DNA of 64,000 nucleotides. It comes from SYFY01 sp031385325. Its GTDB lineage: Bacteria; Pseudomonadota; Gammaproteobacteria; Pseudomonadales; Azotimanducaceae. The stretch's first letter is position 1, and every line of letters starts with the position of its first letter. Made by a program: the position numbers and the translations under genes. Under the pieces are notes generated by a model. That model made no database searches, was not told the DNA's origin, and saw nothing but the letters and a program-made list of their open reading frames with translations. Of the stretch, positions 34,949-43,810 are shown in pieces. The DNA is taken from assembly GCA_031385325.1 (NCBI GenBank), contig JANNBJ010000133.1:44574-108573 (forward strand), written 5' to 3'.

Positions 34949-36418
34949 TCAACTCAATGGGTAGTTCGGAGCTTCTTTGGTGATGGATACGTCATGCACG
35001 TGACTTTCGGCGATCCCGGCACCACTGATACGAACAAACTGCGGCAGGGTCCGCATCTGGTCGAGATCCGCACAGCCGGTATAACCCATGGCTGCACGCA
35101 ATCCGCCCATCAGTTGATGAACAATCGGACCAATCGGCCCTCGATACGGCACGCGGCCTTCAATACCCTCGGGAACGAACTTTCGCGCATCTCCCTCAGG
35201 TTCCTGAAAGTAACGGTCACTGGAACCATTGACTCCTGACATCGCGCCGAGGGAGCCCATGCCGCGATAGGCTTTGTAGGTTCTGCCCTGGAATAATTCA
35301 ACTTCACCAGGTGCTTCGTCGGTACCGGCAAGCAGACCACCGATCATCACTGCGCTGGCACCGGCCGCGATGACCTTGGCGATATCTCCTGAATAGCGGA
35401 TGCCACCATCAGCAATCACCGGTATGTCTTCTTCACGGGCAACCGCAGCAGCTTCGGCGACCGCCGTAATCTGCGGCACACCAATCCCGGTCACGATACG
35501 GGTGGTACAGATGGACCCGGGGCCAATACCGACCTTGACCGCATCCACACCGGCTTCAATCAAGGCTCGCGCGCCATCTGCCGTGGCCACGTTGCCACCG
35601 ATCACACTCATGTTCGGATAACACTGCTTGATCCAGCGCACACGGTCCAGCACCTTGCGGGAGTGGCCATGTGCGGTGTCGACGACCAGCACGTCCACCC
35701 CGGCTTCAACAAGCGCATGCACACGCGCCTCGGTATCGTTACTCGTACCAACACTGGCACCAACTCGCAGTCTGCCCTCGCCATCTTTGCAGGCATTCGG
35801 GAATCGACGGGCCTTGTTGATGTCCTTGACCGTCACCATTCCGGTGAGCTCGAAATCATCGTTCACCAACAGTACTTTTTCGATCCGGTGTTTGTGCAAC
35901 AACGCCGTAATTTCATCAAAGCTGGTGCCTTCCTTCGCGGTGACCAGTCGATCGCGGGGTGTCATGACTTCACGCACACGTGCTTCGAAGTTCTTCTCAA
36001 ACCGGACATCGCGGCTGGTAATGATCCCGACCAGCTGGCTACCTTCAACCACTGGCACGCCGGAGATCGAACGCTCCGAGGTCAGCTCCAGTAATTGCCG
36101 TACGGACTGATCGGGATGAATCGTGACCGGATCTCTGATGATGCCGGATTCGAATTTCTTGACTGTCTGAACCTCTCGGGCCTGTTGTTCAATCGGCATG
36201 TTCTTGTGGACGATACCGATGCCACCTTCCTGGGCGATGGCAATGGCCAGCCGGGATTCCGTGACGGTATCCATGGCGGAAGAAACCAGGGGTATATTCA
36301 GACTGATCTGCCGCGTCAGGCGGGTTTCAAGCAAGGTTTCAGATGGGAGCGTGTCGGAGTAGGCAGGTAGAAGCAGAACATCATCGAACGTGAGCGCTTC
36401 GCTCGCGATTCTCAACAT
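34949..36418 (-). CDS. guaB: Inosine-5'-monophosphate dehydrogenase
   Basis: A 489-residue IMPDH (E. coli 488), the NAD-dependent first step from IMP to GMP. The TIM barrel is interrupted by a pair of CBS domains (about 93-205). The catalytic Cys is in GIGPGSICTTRIVTG and the flap Arg/Tyr in GRVPYRG. It heads the guaBA operon. The start ATG (36418) begins MLRIASEALTFDDVLLLPAY, the canonical N-terminus. Confidence 0.98.
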   Translation of the reverse strand: MLRIASEALTFDDVLLLPAYSDTLPSETLLETRLTRQISLNIPLVSSAMDTVTESRLAIAIAQEGGIGIVHKNMPIEQQAREVQTVKKFESGIIRDPVTIHPDQSVRQLLELTSERSISGVPVVEGSQLVGIITSRDVRFEKNFEARVREVMTPRDRLVTAKEGTSFDEITALLHKHRIEKVLLVNDDFELTGMVTVKDINKARRFPNACKDGEGRLRVGASVGTSNDTEARVHALVEAGVDVLVVDTAHGHSRKVLDRVRWIKQCYPNMSVIGGNVATADGARALIEAGVDAVKVGIGPGSICTTRIVTGIGVPQITAVAEAAAVAREEDIPVIADGGIRYSGDIAKVIAAGASAVMIGGLLAGTDEAPGEVELFQGRTYKAYRGMGSLGAMSGVNGSSDRYFQEPEGDARKFVPEGIEGRVPYRGPIGPIVHQLMGGLRAAMGYTGCADLDQMRTLPQFVRISGAGIAESHVHDVSITKEAPNYPLS

Positions 36419-36528
36419 TTTTTGGACCCCACAAAAATGGCAGTCTACCGACGTCGTCCAGACCTGTAAATTCCGCTGACGGAGATGCGTCCCCGGGAGG
36501 CACGAAATGAGGCCAGGCTGGAGCCAGT

Positions 36529-36550
36529 GCAGGGGTCAAGGCAGGGGTCA
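36529..36550. repeat. Short direct repeat GCAGGGGTCA x2
   Basis: Two copies of GCAGGGGTCA (36529-36538 and 36541-36550) are separated by AG. They lie between the acyl-CoA dehydrogenase gene and guaB, upstream of guaB. No coding function. Possible protein-binding site or remnant of a repetitive element. Confidence 0.5.
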
Positions 36551-36584
36551 GAGTCGGCCTTCGCGGACACAAATCCTCGCCGCA

Positions 36585-37751
36585 TCAGTAGCTGCGAGGC
36601 AACCCCAGTACGTTCTGGGCCACGAAATTGAGCACCATGTTGTTGGAGATCGGCGCCGTGCGCCATAACCGCACTTCCCGCCATTTGCGCTCGATGTGGT
36701 ATTCCTTCGCGAATGCAAAGCCGCCAAACGTCTGGAACGTCTGATCAGCGGCATACCACGCAGCCTCCGACGCCAGGAACTTCGCGATGTTGGCTGCCTC
36801 GCCACAATCCTGACCACTGTCGTACAACGCCGCAGCCTTGCGAACCATCATTTCGGCAGCTTCGAGCTGGGCATAGGCGGTTGCCAACGGAAACGCGATG
36901 CCCTGATTTTTGCCAATGGGATTGCCGAACACGGAACGCTCCTTTGCGTAGTCCACCCCGCGGGTCAGGAAATAACGCCCATCACCCAGGGCTTCAGACG
37001 CAATGAGCACGCGCTCGGCATTCATTCCGGCCAGGATATTCTGGAAACCTCGGCCCTCGACACCCACCAGTGAATCGGCCGGAATCACCATGTTGTCGAA
37101 AAACACTTCGGTCGTATTGTGATTGATCATGGTTTTGATTGGCCGAATCTCGCAGCCTTTGCCTCGCACTTCGCGCAGGTCCACAAGGAAAGTAGACAGC
37201 CCTTCCGTGCGCTTTTTCACCTGATCAACCGGCGTCGTACGCGCCAGCAGTAACATCAGATCCGACTGCAGCGCACGACTGGTCCAGATCTTCTGACCAT
37301 TGACTAGATAGGTATCGCCACGCTTGTCAGCGCGGGTCTTGAGCTGGGTTGTGTCAGAACCCGTCGTGGGTTCAGTGACACCAAAGGCTTGCAGACGCAG
37401 CGCTCCGGAGGCGATGCCTGGCAGATACTTCGCCTTCTGTTCATCCGAGCCATAACGCAGCACGGTGCCCATGGTGTACATCTGTGCGTGGCATGCCGCC
37501 GCGGAACATCCGCTGGCATGAATGGTTTCCAGGATCACAGACGCAGCGCGTAGCGGCAGACCTGCCCCGCCATAGGCCTCAGGAATCAGCGCAGCGAGAT
37601 AACCCGACTGCGTCAGCGCATCAACAAAGGCATGTGGATACTCGGCCTTTTCATCGAGATCCTGCCAGTACGATCCTGGAAATCCACTGCAGATACGACG
37701 CACCTGGTCGCGAATGTCGGAATAATCGAGACCATAATCGAGACTGGACAT
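36585..37751 (-). CDS. Acyl-CoA dehydrogenase
   Basis: A 388-residue flavoprotein of the acyl-CoA dehydrogenase family. It has the N-terminal helical domain, a middle beta domain with FGVTEPTTGSDTTQLKTRA and NGQKIWTS (FAD and substrate contacts), and a C-terminal helical domain (TFQTFGGFAFAKEYHIER). It catalyses alpha,beta-desaturation of an acyl-CoA; chain length cannot be told. The conserved YxIER-like ending is present (KEYHIERKWREVR). It lies 9 bases after the gene at 37761, with which it may be co-transcribed. Confidence 0.88.
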   Translation of the reverse strand: MSSLDYGLDYSDIRDQVRRICSGFPGSYWQDLDEKAEYPHAFVDALTQSGYLAALIPEAYGGAGLPLRAASVILETIHASGCSAAACHAQMYTMGTVLRYGSDEQKAKYLPGIASGALRLQAFGVTEPTTGSDTTQLKTRADKRGDTYLVNGQKIWTSRALQSDLMLLLARTTPVDQVKKRTEGLSTFLVDLREVRGKGCEIRPIKTMINHNTTEVFFDNMVIPADSLVGVEGRGFQNILAGMNAERVLIASEALGDGRYFLTRGVDYAKERSVFGNPIGKNQGIAFPLATAYAQLEAAEMMVRKAAALYDSGQDCGEAANIAKFLASEAAWYAADQTFQTFGGFAFAKEYHIERKWREVRLWRTAPISNNMVLNFVAQNVLGLPRSY

Positions 37752-37760
37752 ATTGGGGCG

Positions 37761-38531
37761 TTATCTCCCGCTGGCCTGGTTGATGGGTTGGACTATTGAA
37801 ACCTTCACTTCAGCCGATCCTTCCACGGGGTCATGCTGCAAGAGCGAGTTGTAGAACAGTCCAAATCCGGTGTTGGTAACCGTTCCGCTGATCAGGCCGT
37901 CGTCGTCACACTCGGCGGCCAACGCGAGCAAGCGCTCGAACGTCTGGCGAAAGTTCAGCGAATGCTTGCGACGAATTTCTGTTCCATAAAACACATACGG
38001 ACGTCGCTCTCGCATCGGCATGGTGTTAGAGAGGAACTCGCGCGTGAACACTTCGCTGTCTCCTACAGACAGCGCATGCAACAACTCGCGGATCCGCTCA
38101 TCAGGAACGATTCCTCCCTCCGAGGCGCCAAAGGCCGAGATGAACTGCATCGCGTTGATCATGCCCAACTGATTCTTGACGTTCTCGGCAATCTTGAAAA
38201 ATGCCTCCTGACGCGCGTTGATTGCCATCGCAGCCATGGCCTCTGCCTGCTGTTGCGCCTGCAGCATGGACTGCCGCATGACCTCCGTATTGTCCGCAAG
38301 TTCCTTCTGTTGAATGAACATCCCGATCACCAGCCAGAGGAACGCCAGCGGGGCAAACGCGCCCTCAAGAAAGCCGCCGAGTTCATCGATGTGCATGTCC
38401 CGAAGGTTGCCAGCCTGAACGTTGAAGTAGAGCAAACCTCCACTGATCCAGACGAGAGTCACGATGACCCCAAGAGTGATACGCCAGTCGATCAGCTTGA
38501 AACGTTCAAACAGGGTGAGCTTGTGCATCAC
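37761..38531 (-). CDS. Uncharacterised two-helix membrane protein with coiled coil
   Basis: A 256-residue protein I cannot assign. Two membrane segments lie at about 16-36 (ITLGVIVTLVWISGGLLYF) and 50-70 (LEGAFAPLAFLWLVIGMFI). A charged, Gln/Ala-rich coiled coil (about 71-115) and a soluble C-terminal half follow. The segment FLEGAFAPLAFLWLVIGMF followed by QQKEL resembles N-terminal regions of several uncharacterised proteobacterial membrane proteins, some annotated as putative phage abortive-infection proteins; the C-terminal half shows no recognised domain. It is upstream of the acyl-CoA dehydrogenase gene. Confidence 0.55.
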   Translation of the reverse strand: MMHKLTLFERFKLIDWRITLGVIVTLVWISGGLLYFNVQAGNLRDMHIDELGGFLEGAFAPLAFLWLVIGMFIQQKELADNTEVMRQSMLQAQQQAEAMAAMAINARQEAFFKIAENVKNQLGMINAMQFISAFGASEGGIVPDERIRELLHALSVGDSEVFTREFLSNTMPMRERRPYVFYGTEIRRKHSLNFRQTFERLLALAAECDDDGLISGTVTNTGFGLFYNSLLQHDPVEGSAEVKVSIVQPINQASGR

Positions 38532-38574
38532 AGCAGTTTAACTCGCACCGCCCTTACCGCGTAAACTGCCGGAC

Positions 38575-39936
38575 ATGCAAGCCGCAACCACCCGAACACT
38601 GTTCCTTGAAGGGCCAATCCTGCCAACCCTGCTGACTCTGGCGGCGCCAAATGCCCTGGCATTCCTGGTCCAGGCCGGTGTGAACATGACCGAGGTCTGG
38701 TACGTGGGGCAACTGGGCACTACCTCACTGGCGGCCATGGCGTTCATATTTCCTGGATTCATGCTGGTGCAAATGCTGGCCAACGGGTCCTTTGGCGGCG
38801 CGACGACGAGCAGTCTGGCTCGCGCGCTCGGCGCAGGAGACATCCCGAAGGCCAATGCACTGATGTGGCATGCGCTGGCATTGGTTGGATGCGCTGGCGT
38901 ATTTTTTGCGACGCTCTTCTGGTTGTTCGGACATTCAGCGCTGCAGATGCTGGGCGCGGAAGGCCCGATTCTGGAAGAAGCCTGGCACTACGGCGCCATC
39001 GTCTTCAGCGGCGCGGTAGTCATCTGGGGTTCCGCCATCACCACAAGCTGCATTCGTGGTACCGGCAACATGAAACTCCCGGCGATGCTCATGATCATGA
39101 GCGCGCTCATTCAGGTACCACTGTCCGGCGGTCTGGTCCTTGGCTGGTTCGGTCTGCCGAAACTCGGGCTCGCAGGTGCCGCGATCTCCAACCTCACGGT
39201 CGCAAGTTTCACGACTCTGGTTGCAGTGCTGACTTTATCGCGAACCACAAATCCGGTGCGTCTGGCGTGGTCGCATCTGTCACTGCGCTGGGTGCTCTTC
39301 AAAGACATTCTTCGAGTTGGTGCGCTGGCTGCCTTCTCACCCATATTCACGATACTCACGATTTCGACTATCAATGCACTCATCGTTTCGTTTGGCACTA
39401 CCACGGTTGCAGGTTACGGCATCGGGGCTCGGCTGGAATTCCTGCTGGTGCCCATGGTGTTCGGCTTCGGCATGGCGATGAACGCCATGGTGGGCATGAA
39501 TGTCGGGAATCGAAATATCGCACGAGCCGAGAGAATCGCTTTCATCGGCGGGCTTAGCGCAGCGACGATCACCGGTGTTGTCGGCATTACCCTGGCCATC
39601 TTCCCTCACGCGTGGATGGGTTTGTTTACCAGCGATGCGCAAGTTGCCGCGGAAGGTGCTAAATATCTGCATGTGTCCGGCCCGGTGTTTGCGTTCCAGG
39701 GGCTTGGCCTCGCACTGTACTTCGCTTCACAAGGGGCCGGTACGGTGATCTGGCCTGTCATCGCCAACTTCGTGCGTTACATAGTCGCTGCCGGCGGATC
39801 CGCACTTTGCGTGCACGTATTTGTCACCGACGTCGAGTGGGTATTTGTGATGGTCGCGCTTGGTATGTTTCTCAACGGGTCAGTGACGGCTGCGGCGATC
39901 CACTTCGGTGCCTGGACGCGGCACCATCAAACCTGA
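38575..39936 (+). CDS. MATE family multidrug efflux transporter
   Basis: A 453-residue polytopic membrane protein with twelve predicted hydrophobic helices. The two MatE halves begin LEGPILPTLLTLAAPNALAF and KDILRVGALAAFSPIFTILT. Substrate unknown; cation-coupled drug or metabolite efflux is expected. Its 3' end overlaps the convergent MFS gene by 65 bases. It diverges from the gene ending at 37761, with 43 bases between starts. Confidence 0.88.
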   Translation: MQAATTRTLFLEGPILPTLLTLAAPNALAFLVQAGVNMTEVWYVGQLGTTSLAAMAFIFPGFMLVQMLANGSFGGATTSSLARALGAGDIPKANALMWHALALVGCAGVFFATLFWLFGHSALQMLGAEGPILEEAWHYGAIVFSGAVVIWGSAITTSCIRGTGNMKLPAMLMIMSALIQVPLSGGLVLGWFGLPKLGLAGAAISNLTVASFTTLVAVLTLSRTTNPVRLAWSHLSLRWVLFKDILRVGALAAFSPIFTILTISTINALIVSFGTTTVAGYGIGARLEFLLVPMVFGFGMAMNAMVGMNVGNRNIARAERIAFIGGLSAATITGVVGITLAIFPHAWMGLFTSDAQVAAEGAKYLHVSGPVFAFQGLGLALYFASQGAGTVIWPVIANFVRYIVAAGGSALCVHVFVTDVEWVFVMVALGMFLNGSVTAAAIHFGAWTRHHQT

Positions 39937-41092
39937 GCACTGGCAACATGAATACAAAGCCGATGGCGATACAGGCGCAGGCAAAGTATCCATTCAGCAA
40001 ATAATTGTCTCCCAGGTCACGCACGTAACCACCGGCAAACGGTGCCACCGCCCCACCCACCAGCACAAAGGCAGCATGCGCGCCGGCCAGGGTTCCTGAT
40101 GCGTCGAATCGTGACAGTACCCCCAGCAGGATTGGCAGCAAGGCCGTCGGTAGCGCTCCGAACAACGGTGCAGCGATGTAAAACGGCCACACGGTCGTGG
40201 TACTGGCGACGGTGAAACAAGCCACCAGCAGCGCGCAGACAATCACGACCATCGGCACCATCGGTCGCATACGCGCACCGATGTAGCCGGCTAGCAGTGG
40301 CGCGGCTATTCCCACCACCGCACCGGCCATGAATACATAGCCTATCGTTGCTCCTGAAAGTCCCAGCTCCCGGCCAACTCGCACCAGAAATATGCCCAGC
40401 GAACCATGACCGAAAAACATGAAACCCAACGCGCCAAGGGCAATCCAGCCGATGCGTCCGGGTGACTGCCTGGTAACCGCGGACTGTTTGCCGTCGTCAT
40501 GCACCGACGGCACACCGCGGACAAAGGCGAAGGCCAACAATCCGCAGGCAAGGTACACGATGTACAGGCCATCCAGTTCGTCGTAAGTCCAACCACTGCT
40601 GCCTGACAACGCGTTGAGATCAACATTCCAGTTCATGGCTCTCGGCAACACATAAGCCATGAACATACCCATCGCACCGACTGCGGAGTTGATGACCCCA
40701 AACGTCGTTTCTGGCTCCGATGATCTCGCCGCAGTGGCCATGATGGTGGCCGACACTGCGCCCAAAGCCAGTCCCGTCGGGATACGAATGAGCAACAGTG
40801 AAAACACATCCGATGCAAGCATCGATACAAGATTGCCGACCAGGATCAGCGAGATGCCGGTCACGTAGATCCGCTGGGTGGGCCAACGGTTGGAGAATCG
40901 CGCAAACGTCAGAACCCCTATCGCTATTGCGCCGAGTTCCGCTGACGCCACCAGACCGGCGGAAGAATTGGTCGCGTCATACGCACGAGTAATGGCATCG
41001 ACATTGAAGGCCATCCCCAGGGATGCTGCGAAAGCGAGCAGCAATACCGCGGTCAGCGCCGTCAGTTGCCACACGGAAAATCGAATACCCAT
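39872..41092 (-). CDS. Major facilitator superfamily transporter
   Basis: A 406-residue MFS permease with about twelve hydrophobic helices. A cytoplasmic loop near 60-70 (FARFSNRWPTQRIY) and a middle loop (about 190-210) are as in the family. No substrate can be assigned. The last 20 or so residues (ASRHRSGSPQPSLTR) are hydrophilic and encoded antisense to the end of the MATE gene. It lies downstream of the dehydratase gene at 41126, with 33 bases between. Confidence 0.82.
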   Translation of the reverse strand: MGIRFSVWQLTALTAVLLLAFAASLGMAFNVDAITRAYDATNSSAGLVASAELGAIAIGVLTFARFSNRWPTQRIYVTGISLILVGNLVSMLASDVFSLLLIRIPTGLALGAVSATIMATAARSSEPETTFGVINSAVGAMGMFMAYVLPRAMNWNVDLNALSGSSGWTYDELDGLYIVYLACGLLAFAFVRGVPSVHDDGKQSAVTRQSPGRIGWIALGALGFMFFGHGSLGIFLVRVGRELGLSGATIGYVFMAGAVVGIAAPLLAGYIGARMRPMVPMVVIVCALLVACFTVASTTTVWPFYIAAPLFGALPTALLPILLGVLSRFDASGTLAGAHAAFVLVGGAVAPFAGGYVRDLGDNYLLNGYFACACIAIGFVFMLPVLRFDGAASRHRSGSPQPSLTR

Positions 41093-41125
41093 ACAACTAA
41101 CGCTCCAGAATTAAAGCTCTGCTGA

Positions 41126-41911
41126 TTAAACAGTCAGATCGCGAACGAACATTTCCGTGGCCGCCTTGCCTCGCACACGCAGTCCCAACACCCGTGCATC
41201 GGTTTCTACCTGCCGATCGACCACAGCAAGTCGGTCATCCCAGAAAATCGGTCGACGGAATTGCACTTGGGCGACAAATGAACGCACGGGATGCTCGGAC
41301 CACAGGCGGGCTGTCAGGTAATGCACCCCCATGCCACCACCAATGATCGGTGCGCGGAATCCGGCTCGACGTGCCGATTCTTCTTCGTAGTGAATACTGT
41401 TGCCCGTTGACGAGTAGGCCTTCACTTGCTCGGGAGTCAATTCGTACTCGGCAACGGCAGGCAACGCTTCGATATCGTCGAGCAAAGAGATCGGCCGATC
41501 ACCAATGCCTCGTTCATTGCCGGCCTCCGGATTCGGCTTGAGTGATTTACGCGATGCTTCGATCACGGTTTCTCCCGCCGCGGTATCAAATCGCACGACG
41601 GTATGCACCACGCGTCCTCTCGGGACAGGTTCGACCTCGGTGATACTACCAAAGGCCGTCAGCGACTCACCCAGTGCCAGCGGACGATGCAGTACCAGCT
41701 GCTGTGCAAGGTTGACGTTGCCTTCAGCGCTGATCCCGCTCTCGATCCCGGCGTGAATTGCCAGGCCAATGAAAAAAGCCGGGTCCGCGACCGAACCAAA
41801 CACGTCGCTACCGATCCCGCAGGCCGCCAGTTTCGCTTGCTGATGCGCTGGCGAAATCTCAACCCGCATGGGTCGATAGACAAACCCCGGACATGGATCA
41901 ATCCACTCCAT
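41126..41911 (-). CDS. MaoC-like hotdog-fold dehydratase
   Basis: A 261-residue protein with two hotdog-type halves. The N-terminal half (about 1-130) is like the FAS1-type dehydratase domain. The C-terminal half carries the hydratase-2 signature NSIHYEEESARRAGFRAPII, where the Asp/His site is partly changed (the usual D-P-L/IH is GNSIH). It probably hydrates or dehydrates an acyl-CoA. Co-directional with the MFS gene. The start region has a Pro-rich EWIDPCPGF that is a family feature. Confidence 0.7.
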   Translation of the reverse strand: MEWIDPCPGFVYRPMRVEISPAHQQAKLAACGIGSDVFGSVADPAFFIGLAIHAGIESGISAEGNVNLAQQLVLHRPLALGESLTAFGSITEVEPVPRGRVVHTVVRFDTAAGETVIEASRKSLKPNPEAGNERGIGDRPISLLDDIEALPAVAEYELTPEQVKAYSSTGNSIHYEEESARRAGFRAPIIGGGMGVHYLTARLWSEHPVRSFVAQVQFRRPIFWDDRLAVVDRQVETDARVLGLRVRGKAATEMFVRDLTV

Positions 41912-42098
41912 TCCAACCTTCCCCGAAACATTCCCCTGCCACCAACTGTGGGGCTGCGCTCTGCCTTACGCAATCGCTCGTGCCAGGATGTAGCAAGTTT
42001 TCATTCATTCCAGACAAGAATGTATTGGTGTCCGCCCATTCCAACGAAGTTGGGTTAGAGTGCCGCCTCTTTCCCTCCGGCCACTCAAGGACGCACCC

Positions 42099-43700
42099 AT
42101 GACCTATTCACAACACGTTGAAGATGTACGCCGATTACTGCTGCAGAAGGGCCACGAATGGCGGGCCATCAAGCCGGATTTTGTTGCCCGGATGCGCTTG
42201 CAGAATCAGTTCCGCACCGGTCTCGACATCGCCCGTTATACCGCCGACATCATGCGCAAGGACATGGCGGAATATGACAAGGACCCTGGCAAGTACACTC
42301 AGTCTCTCGGTGCCTGGCACGGTTTTGTGGCCCAGCAGACGATGATGTCAGTCAAGAAAAACTTCGGTTCACTGGACAAGCGTTATATCTACCTGTCCGG
42401 CTGGATGGTCGCGGCCCTGCGATCGGAATTCGGCCCGCTGCCCGACCAGAGCATGCACGAAAAAACTGCGGTTCCAGCGCTGATCGAAGAAATCTACACC
42501 TTCCTGAAACAAGCCGATGCACGCGAACTGCGGCATCTCTTTGCCGAACTCGACGAGGCACGTGCCAAGGGCGCAAACGTCACGCAGATCATGTCAAAGA
42601 TCGATAATTTCCAGACCCACGTTGTGCCCATCATCGCCGACATCGATGCCGGATTCGGCAACGAAGAAGCCACTTACCTCCTCGCCAAGAAGATGATCGA
42701 GGCAGGCGCTTGCGCAATCCAGATCGAGAACCAGGTGTCCGATGCCAAGCAGTGTGGACACCAGGCCGGCAAGGTCACCGTTCCGCATGAAGACTTCGTG
42801 TCCAAACTGCATGCGATTCGTTATGCATTCCTCGAACTCGGCGTGGACAATGGCATCATCGTTGCCCGCACCGATTCCCTGGGTGCTGATCTCACGCAGA
42901 AGATTCCTGTCGCGCAGCGCCCTGGAGACCTCGGGCACAAGTACTGCGATTTTCTGAAGGCGACCCCGGTAAAAAATCTGTCGGATCTGAAGGAAGGCGA
43001 TATCACCATCCATCAGAACGGCGTGCTGAGCAAACCGGAACGGCTCGATAACGGCCTGTATGCGTTTCGCGAAAACACCGGTATCGAACGTGTTGTACTC
43101 GATTGCATCACCAGCCTTGAACACGGTGCAGACCTGCTGTGGATCGAAACCGAAAGCCCGAACCTCAAGCAGATCGGGGCCATGGTGGACGAAATCCGCA
43201 AAGTCCGGCCCGAAGCCAAACTGGTGTACAACAACTCCCCGTCGTTTAACTGGACCCTCAAGTTCCGGCAGCAGGTTTATGGCGAATGGAAAGCGGCTGG
43301 CAAGGACATCAGCGCCTATCCGGATCCGAAACAATTCGAAAAAGGCCTCATGGATATCAAGCTGGACGAGAGCGAACTGGCACTGGAAGCCGATCGCCTG
43401 ATCCAGAATTTCCAGGCGGACGCCGCACGCCACGCCGGCATCTTCCATCACCTGATCACACTGCCGACGTATCACGAAACTGCGCTGGGAGTTGATCTGC
43501 TGTCCGAAGGTTACTTCGGCGCAATGGGAATGCTTGCGTATGTGAAGGGTGTGCAGCGTCGCGAAATCCGCCGGGATCTTGCTTCCGTGAAGCACCAGGA
43601 TCTGGCCGGTTCCAACATCGGTGACGATCACAAGGAGTACTTCCTTGGCGAGAAGGCACTCTTGGCCGGTGGTGCTGCCAACACCATGAACCAGTTCTAG
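42099..43700 (+). CDS. aceA: Isocitrate lyase (large form)
   Basis: A 533-residue isocitrate lyase of the pseudomonad-type large class. It cleaves isocitrate to glyoxylate and succinate in the glyoxylate shunt. The signature DAKQCGHQAGK carries the catalytic Cys (KQCGH variant of KKCGH). The metal site is in VPIIADIDAGFGNEEATY. The frame opens at 42060, but the ATG at 42099 begins the family N-terminus (MTYSQHVEDVRRLL). Two strong hairpins follow the gene. No malate synthase gene is near. Confidence 0.94.
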   Translation: MTYSQHVEDVRRLLLQKGHEWRAIKPDFVARMRLQNQFRTGLDIARYTADIMRKDMAEYDKDPGKYTQSLGAWHGFVAQQTMMSVKKNFGSLDKRYIYLSGWMVAALRSEFGPLPDQSMHEKTAVPALIEEIYTFLKQADARELRHLFAELDEARAKGANVTQIMSKIDNFQTHVVPIIADIDAGFGNEEATYLLAKKMIEAGACAIQIENQVSDAKQCGHQAGKVTVPHEDFVSKLHAIRYAFLELGVDNGIIVARTDSLGADLTQKIPVAQRPGDLGHKYCDFLKATPVKNLSDLKEGDITIHQNGVLSKPERLDNGLYAFRENTGIERVVLDCITSLEHGADLLWIETESPNLKQIGAMVDEIRKVRPEAKLVYNNSPSFNWTLKFRQQVYGEWKAAGKDISAYPDPKQFEKGLMDIKLDESELALEADRLIQNFQADAARHAGIFHHLITLPTYHETALGVDLLSEGYFGAMGMLAYVKGVQRREIRRDLASVKHQDLAGSNIGDDHKEYFLGEKALLAGGAANTMNQF

Positions 43701-43710
43701 GCCTCCCCTC

Positions 43711-43773
43711 GTACAAGTCGCTTCGGCGACTTGTACTGACCCCCTCTACAAGTCGCTCTCGCGACTTGTAGAG
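43711..43773. repeat. Two CAAGTCGC hairpins between convergent genes
   Basis: Hairpin A (43711-43736) has an 11-bp stem GTACAAGTCGC/GCGACTTGTAC around a TTCG tetraloop. Hairpin B (43744-43773) has a 13-bp stem CTCTACAAGTCGC/GCGACTTGTAGAG around TCTC. Both share the CAAGTCGC/GCGACTTG core with the hairpin at 13608-13629. They lie just after aceA and before the convergent SGNH hydrolase gene, so they could act as bidirectional transcript ends. Confidence 0.8.
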
Positions 43774-43810
43774 TTCCCCGGCAAGTGCCCCCGGCTTCAG
43801 GCCAACAAAC

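Noticed and set aside
42594..43631. Long open frame (345 codons) on the minus strand inside aceA
   Set aside because: It lies wholly antisense to the unambiguous isocitrate lyase gene; long antisense frames are common in GC-rich genes with biased codons, and the translation matches no family pattern.
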